6,511 nucleotides of DNA. It comes from an uncultured bacterium (GTDB taxonomy: Bacteria > Verrucomicrobiota > Kiritimatiellia > RFP12 > UBA1067). Under the pieces are notes generated by a model. It ran no database searches and was not told where the DNA came from. It worked only from the letters and a program-made list of their open reading frames with translations. The stretch lies in NCBI GenBank assembly GCA_902779075.1, contig CACZAK010000284.1:1-6511 (forward strand). Reading direction: 5' to 3'. Positions 4,279 to 6,511 of this stretch are shown piece by piece. The translations under genes and the position numbers were made by a program. How positions within the stretch are numbered: the first letter of the stretch is position 1; every line of letters begins with the position of its first letter.

Positions 4279-4388
4279 CAGGGGGGATTTTTGAGCTACG
4301 CAGGGGGGATTTTTGAGCTGCGCAGGGGGGATTTATGAGCTACGCAGGGGGGATTTTTGAGCTACGCAGGGGGGATTTTTGAGCTGCG
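4279..4388. repeat. Five-unit 22-bp tandem repeat
   Basis: Five exact-length units (4279-4300, 4301-4322, 4323-4344, 4345-4366, 4367-4388), each CA-G6-ATTTTT-GAGCT-RCG. They differ only at an A/G near the end of the unit and one T-to-A change in unit 3. There are no spacers between units, so it is not a CRISPR array. The unit length is not a multiple of three and is about two helical turns. Confidence 0.95.
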
Positions 4389-4398
4389 TTGGGAGAGC

Positions 4399-4439
4399 GA
4401 CCTCCCTACGATTAGGGAAAGACCTGCCTACGATTAGGG
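4399..4439. repeat. 19-bp direct repeat, two copies
   Basis: GACCTCCCTACGATTAGGG (4399-4417) and GACCTGCCTACGATTAGGG (4421-4439) differ by one base and are three bases apart. Function unknown. Confidence 0.85.
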
Positions 4440-4494
4440 CTTGATGTCACTACAGCGAGGGCATGACCTCGCCTTTGGGAGGCAATACGGAAAT

Positions 4495-4522
4495 AGCATA
4501 CCAATTCCCCCGCCCAACGCAA
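4495..4522 (-). promoter_or_regulatory. Weak sigma70-like promoter in the gene-less repeat copy
   Basis: Minus strand: -35 TTGCGT (4522-4517), 16-bp spacer, -10 TATGCT (4500-4495). No start codon with a ribosome site follows before the tandem array. Confidence 0.35.
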
Positions 4523-4532
4523 GCGGGGAATT
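4503..4532 (-). terminator. Extended hairpin 47 bp after the PFOR stop
   Basis: In this copy the repeat's stem is lengthened to about ten pairs, AATT-CCCCGC against GCGGGG-AATT, with one bulged C and a nine-base loop. It is the most stable-looking hairpin downstream of nifJ and could end its transcript or protect its 3' end, although no U tract follows. Confidence 0.35.
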
Positions 4533-4578
4533 CAGAAAGTTGAAGGTCAAGAAGGCCGTAACCGCTTTTGGGCGTCCG

Positions 4579-6511
4579 TCACCAGTTACATGTGGTGAGG
4601 TCCTCAAGACGGTCGTAGTAGTTGCGGTAGAATCTCTCGGCCTTCGAGAGCATCTCCACGGCGTGTTCGGGATTGCGCTTGAGGAGAAGCTTGAAGCGGT
4701 TTTCCTCGGACGCCGTGGCCGCAAACGACTTCGACGGCGGCTTGGAGTCGAGCTCGAGCGCGGAGAAGCCCTTGGCGCTGCGCGAGGGATCGTAGCGGAA
4801 GAGCGGGAAGTGGCCCGTCTCCACAGCAGTCTTCTGCCGGGCGAAGCCCTGCGCCATGTCGATGCCGTGCGCCACGCAGTGCGAGTAGGCGATCACGAGC
4901 GCGGGGCCGTCGTAGGCGTCCGCCTCCGCAAGCGCCTTCGCGGCGGCCTGCGGGTTTGCGCCGAGCGAAATCTGCGCCACGTACACGTCGCGGTACGTGA
5001 GGATGATGCCGCCGAGGTTCTTCTTCATCGTGGGACGTCCCCCGGCGGCGAACTTCGCCACCGCGCCCATGGGCGTTGCCTTTGAGGCCTGTCCGCCGGT
5101 GTTGGAGTACACTTCGCTGTCGAGGACGAGCGCCTTGATGTTGCGTCCGCTCGCAAGCGCGTGGTCGAGTCCGCCGAACCCGATGTCGTACGCCCAGCCG
5201 TCGCCGCCAATGAGCCACACGCTCTTGCGAATGAGCCAGTCGGCGTTGGCGAGCATGGAGACAGCGCGCGCGTCGGTGCGCCCGGCGAGCGACTTCTTGA
5301 GCTGCTCCACTGCGGCGCGCATGTCCTCCACGCCGCGCGGCGTGGCCTGGTCGATACCGCTCACGCGGGCCGCGGCCTCGCGCACGGCGGCGGGCTCGTC
5401 GCGGTCGAGCATGAGCTTCGCCGCCTCGGCGCGCGCGCGTGCCTCAAGGTTGTCGCAGGTGACGCGCATGCCGAGTCCGTATTCGGCGTTGTCCTCGAAG
5501 AGCGAGTTGCCCCACGCGACGCCGCGTCCGTCCGCGCGCGTGCAGTACGGCGCGGTGGGCAGGTTGCCGGCGTACACGCTCGAGCAGCCCGTCGCGTTCG
5601 CCACCACAAGGCGCTCGCCGCAGATCTGCGTGAGCAGGCGGATGTACGGCGCCTCGCCGCAACCCGCGCACGCGCCGCAGAACTCGAAGAGCGGCTTCTT
5701 GAGCTGGACGTCGTTGTAGTTCGACATGTCGAGCTTCGTGGCATCCGCCTCGGGAATCGTGAGGAAGAACTTCCACATCGCGAGGTCGCGGTCGCGGTTC
5801 TTCTCCTCGTGCGGCTGCATCTCGAGCGCGCCACGGGCGGCCGCCGGACAGTTCGCCACACAGAGGCCGCATCCCGTGCAGTCCTCCGTGGAACACTGCA
5901 CCGTGAACTTGCCGCCGTGGCGACGGTAGGCGGGCGACTTCGCGTCCGCGCTGCGAAAGCCGGCCGGCGCGCCCTCGAGCGCCTCCTCGTGGAACGCCTT
6001 GAGACGCAGCGCGGCGTGCGGACACGCCCCAGCACAGCGTCCGCACTGCACGCACGCGGCGGGATTCCACACGGGCACGTCCGCCGCCACGCCGCGCTTC
6101 TCCCACTGCGTGGTCGCTACGGGCCACACGCCGTCCACGGGAATCTTCGAGACGGGCAGCTCGTCGCCCTTCTGCGCAATCATCTTCGCCGTCACCTCGC
6201 GCACGAACTCCGGCGCGGCGGGATCGACAACGGGCGGACGCGGCGGCAGGTCTGTCACGGTCTCCGGCACGGACACCTTGTGGATGCCGGCCGCCGCCGC
6301 CTCGATGCAGGCGATGTTCTTGCGCACCACGGCGTCACCCTTCGAGGCATACGTCTCCTCGGCTGCAGCCTTGAGGTAACTGACCGCCTCGTCCGCCGGC
6401 AGGATGCCGGAAATGCGGAAGAACGCGGCCTGCATGACGGTGTTGATGCGCGTGCCCATGCCGTTCTCGCGGGCGATCTTCGCCGCGTCGATCACGTAGA
6501 AGTTGATCTTC
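4579..6511 (-). CDS. nifJ: Pyruvate:ferredoxin (flavodoxin) oxidoreductase, C-terminal half (5' end outside window)
   Basis: The last 643 codons of a gene whose family is about 1170-1200 residues; the frame stays open to the right edge, so the GTG at 6495 is not the start. Counting from the first full codon (6510-6508): KINFYVIDA and RINTVMQAAFF (end of the gamma domain, 1-50); the EKR motif (137-139); two ferredoxin-type 4Fe-4S motifs, C153/156/159/163 and C211/214/217/221; CGAC (278/281), C309 in ATGCSS and C545 in YSHCVAHG, which match the ligands of the third cluster; and the thiamine diphosphate site GDGWAYDIG (436-444) with NTGGQ (470-474). The enzyme, cytoplasmic in anaerobes, turns pyruvate and CoA into acetyl-CoA, CO2 and reduced ferredoxin. 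All ligands are intact and the C-terminus is complete. It is more GC-rich than the accessory genes downstream and probably marks the chromosomal edge of the island. Confidence 0.98.
   Translation of the reverse strand, partial: KINFYVIDAAKIARENGMGTRINTVMQAAFFRISGILPADEAVSYLKAAAEETYASKGDAVVRKNIACIEAAAAGIHKVSVPETVTDLPPRPPVVDPAAPEFVREVTAKMIAQKGDELPVSKIPVDGVWPVATTQWEKRGVAADVPVWNPAACVQCGRCAGACPHAALRLKAFHEEALEGAPAGFRSADAKSPAYRRHGGKFTVQCSTEDCTGCGLCVANCPAAARGALEMQPHEEKNRDRDLAMWKFFLTIPEADATKLDMSNYNDVQLKKPLFEFCGACAGCGEAPYIRLLTQICGERLVVANATGCSSVYAGNLPTAPYCTRADGRGVAWGNSLFEDNAEYGLGMRVTCDNLEARARAEAAKLMLDRDEPAAVREAAARVSGIDQATPRGVEDMRAAVEQLKKSLAGRTDARAVSMLANADWLIRKSVWLIGGDGWAYDIGFGGLDHALASGRNIKALVLDSEVYSNTGGQASKATPMGAVAKFAAGGRPTMKKNLGGIILTYRDVYVAQISLGANPQAAAKALAEADAYDGPALVIAYSHCVAHGIDMAQGFARQKTAVETGHFPLFRYDPSRSAKGFSALELDSKPPSKSFAATASEENRFKLLLKRNPEHAVEMLSKAERFYRNYYDRLEDLTTCNW

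Larger units (their letters stand above)
4467..4546 (-). repeat. Promoter repeat copy without a gene behind it
   Basis: Shares the CTCGCCTTT-GGAGGCAA hairpin, GGAAATAG, CCCCCGCCCAACGCAAGCGGG and the GTTGAAG end with the other copies. The spacer is one base shorter. The region downstream in transcription direction holds only the direct and tandem repeats until the next promoter repeat. It lies directly after the PFOR gene. Confidence 0.85.

Noticed and set aside
4279..4388. CRISPR array
   Set aside because: The 22-bp units are directly adjacent with no spacers and differ by point changes.
4441..5719. Plus-strand frames of 214 and 240 codons, and the minus-strand off-frame ones over 4604-6127
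   Set aside because: They are shadows of the high-GC PFOR gene, which has full family motifs in its own frame.

Overview
The window looks like the chromosome of an obligate or facultative anaerobe. The only housekeeping gene is the C-terminal half of a pyruvate:ferredoxin oxidoreductase (PFOR/NifJ), and it is GC-rich. The rest is an accessory island of lower GC content. The mixture of PFOR, toxin-antitoxin (TA)-type genes and abundant GC-rich intergenic repeats would fit an uncultured gut or rumen bacterium, perhaps of the Verrucomicrobiota/Kiritimatiellota/Lentisphaerota group. That placement is a weak inference, because there is no rRNA or other phylogenetic marker here. Every gene I can support is on the minus strand, so the window is best read from right to left.

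Layout in transcription order (high to low coordinates): nifJ, 3' half (4579-6511, cut by the right edge); a repeat copy with no gene behind it (4467-4546), facing a short direct repeat and a five-unit 22-bp tandem array (4279-4439); repeat copy, then a DUF2281-type antitoxin and VapC PIN toxin (3884-3268); a GAGAC/GTCTC-rich inverted-repeat stretch; repeat copy, a possible tiny leader ORF, then an 81-residue antitoxin-like protein (2795-2550); repeat copy, then a DUF4160/DUF2442 pair (2339-1798); a GC-rich repeat cluster (1558-1750); repeat copy, then a 68-residue putative antitoxin and a GNAT acetyltransferase-type toxin (1213-420); repeat copy, then the first 32 codons of an AlbA/Schlafen-like protein (97-1, cut by the left edge).

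The main observation is that one repeat family occurs six times, always in the same orientation, and five of the six copies lie directly upstream of an accessory operon. On the minus strand each copy carries a sigma70-like promoter: a TTG-starting -35, a 16-17 bp spacer ending in TGG, and a -10 that ranges from CATACT to a perfect TATAAT. The two most divergent copies have drifted everywhere except in this promoter geometry. Three copies also carry a short hairpin that would lie at the extreme 5' end of the transcript, plus a CCCG..CGGG palindrome. The island therefore looks like an array of separate one- or two-gene accessory cassettes, each with its own version of a shared promoter repeat. 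It recalls a TA-rich integron array, but I find no attC pairing and no integrase. All promoter, hairpin and cassette statements come from reading the sequence and have not been tested experimentally.
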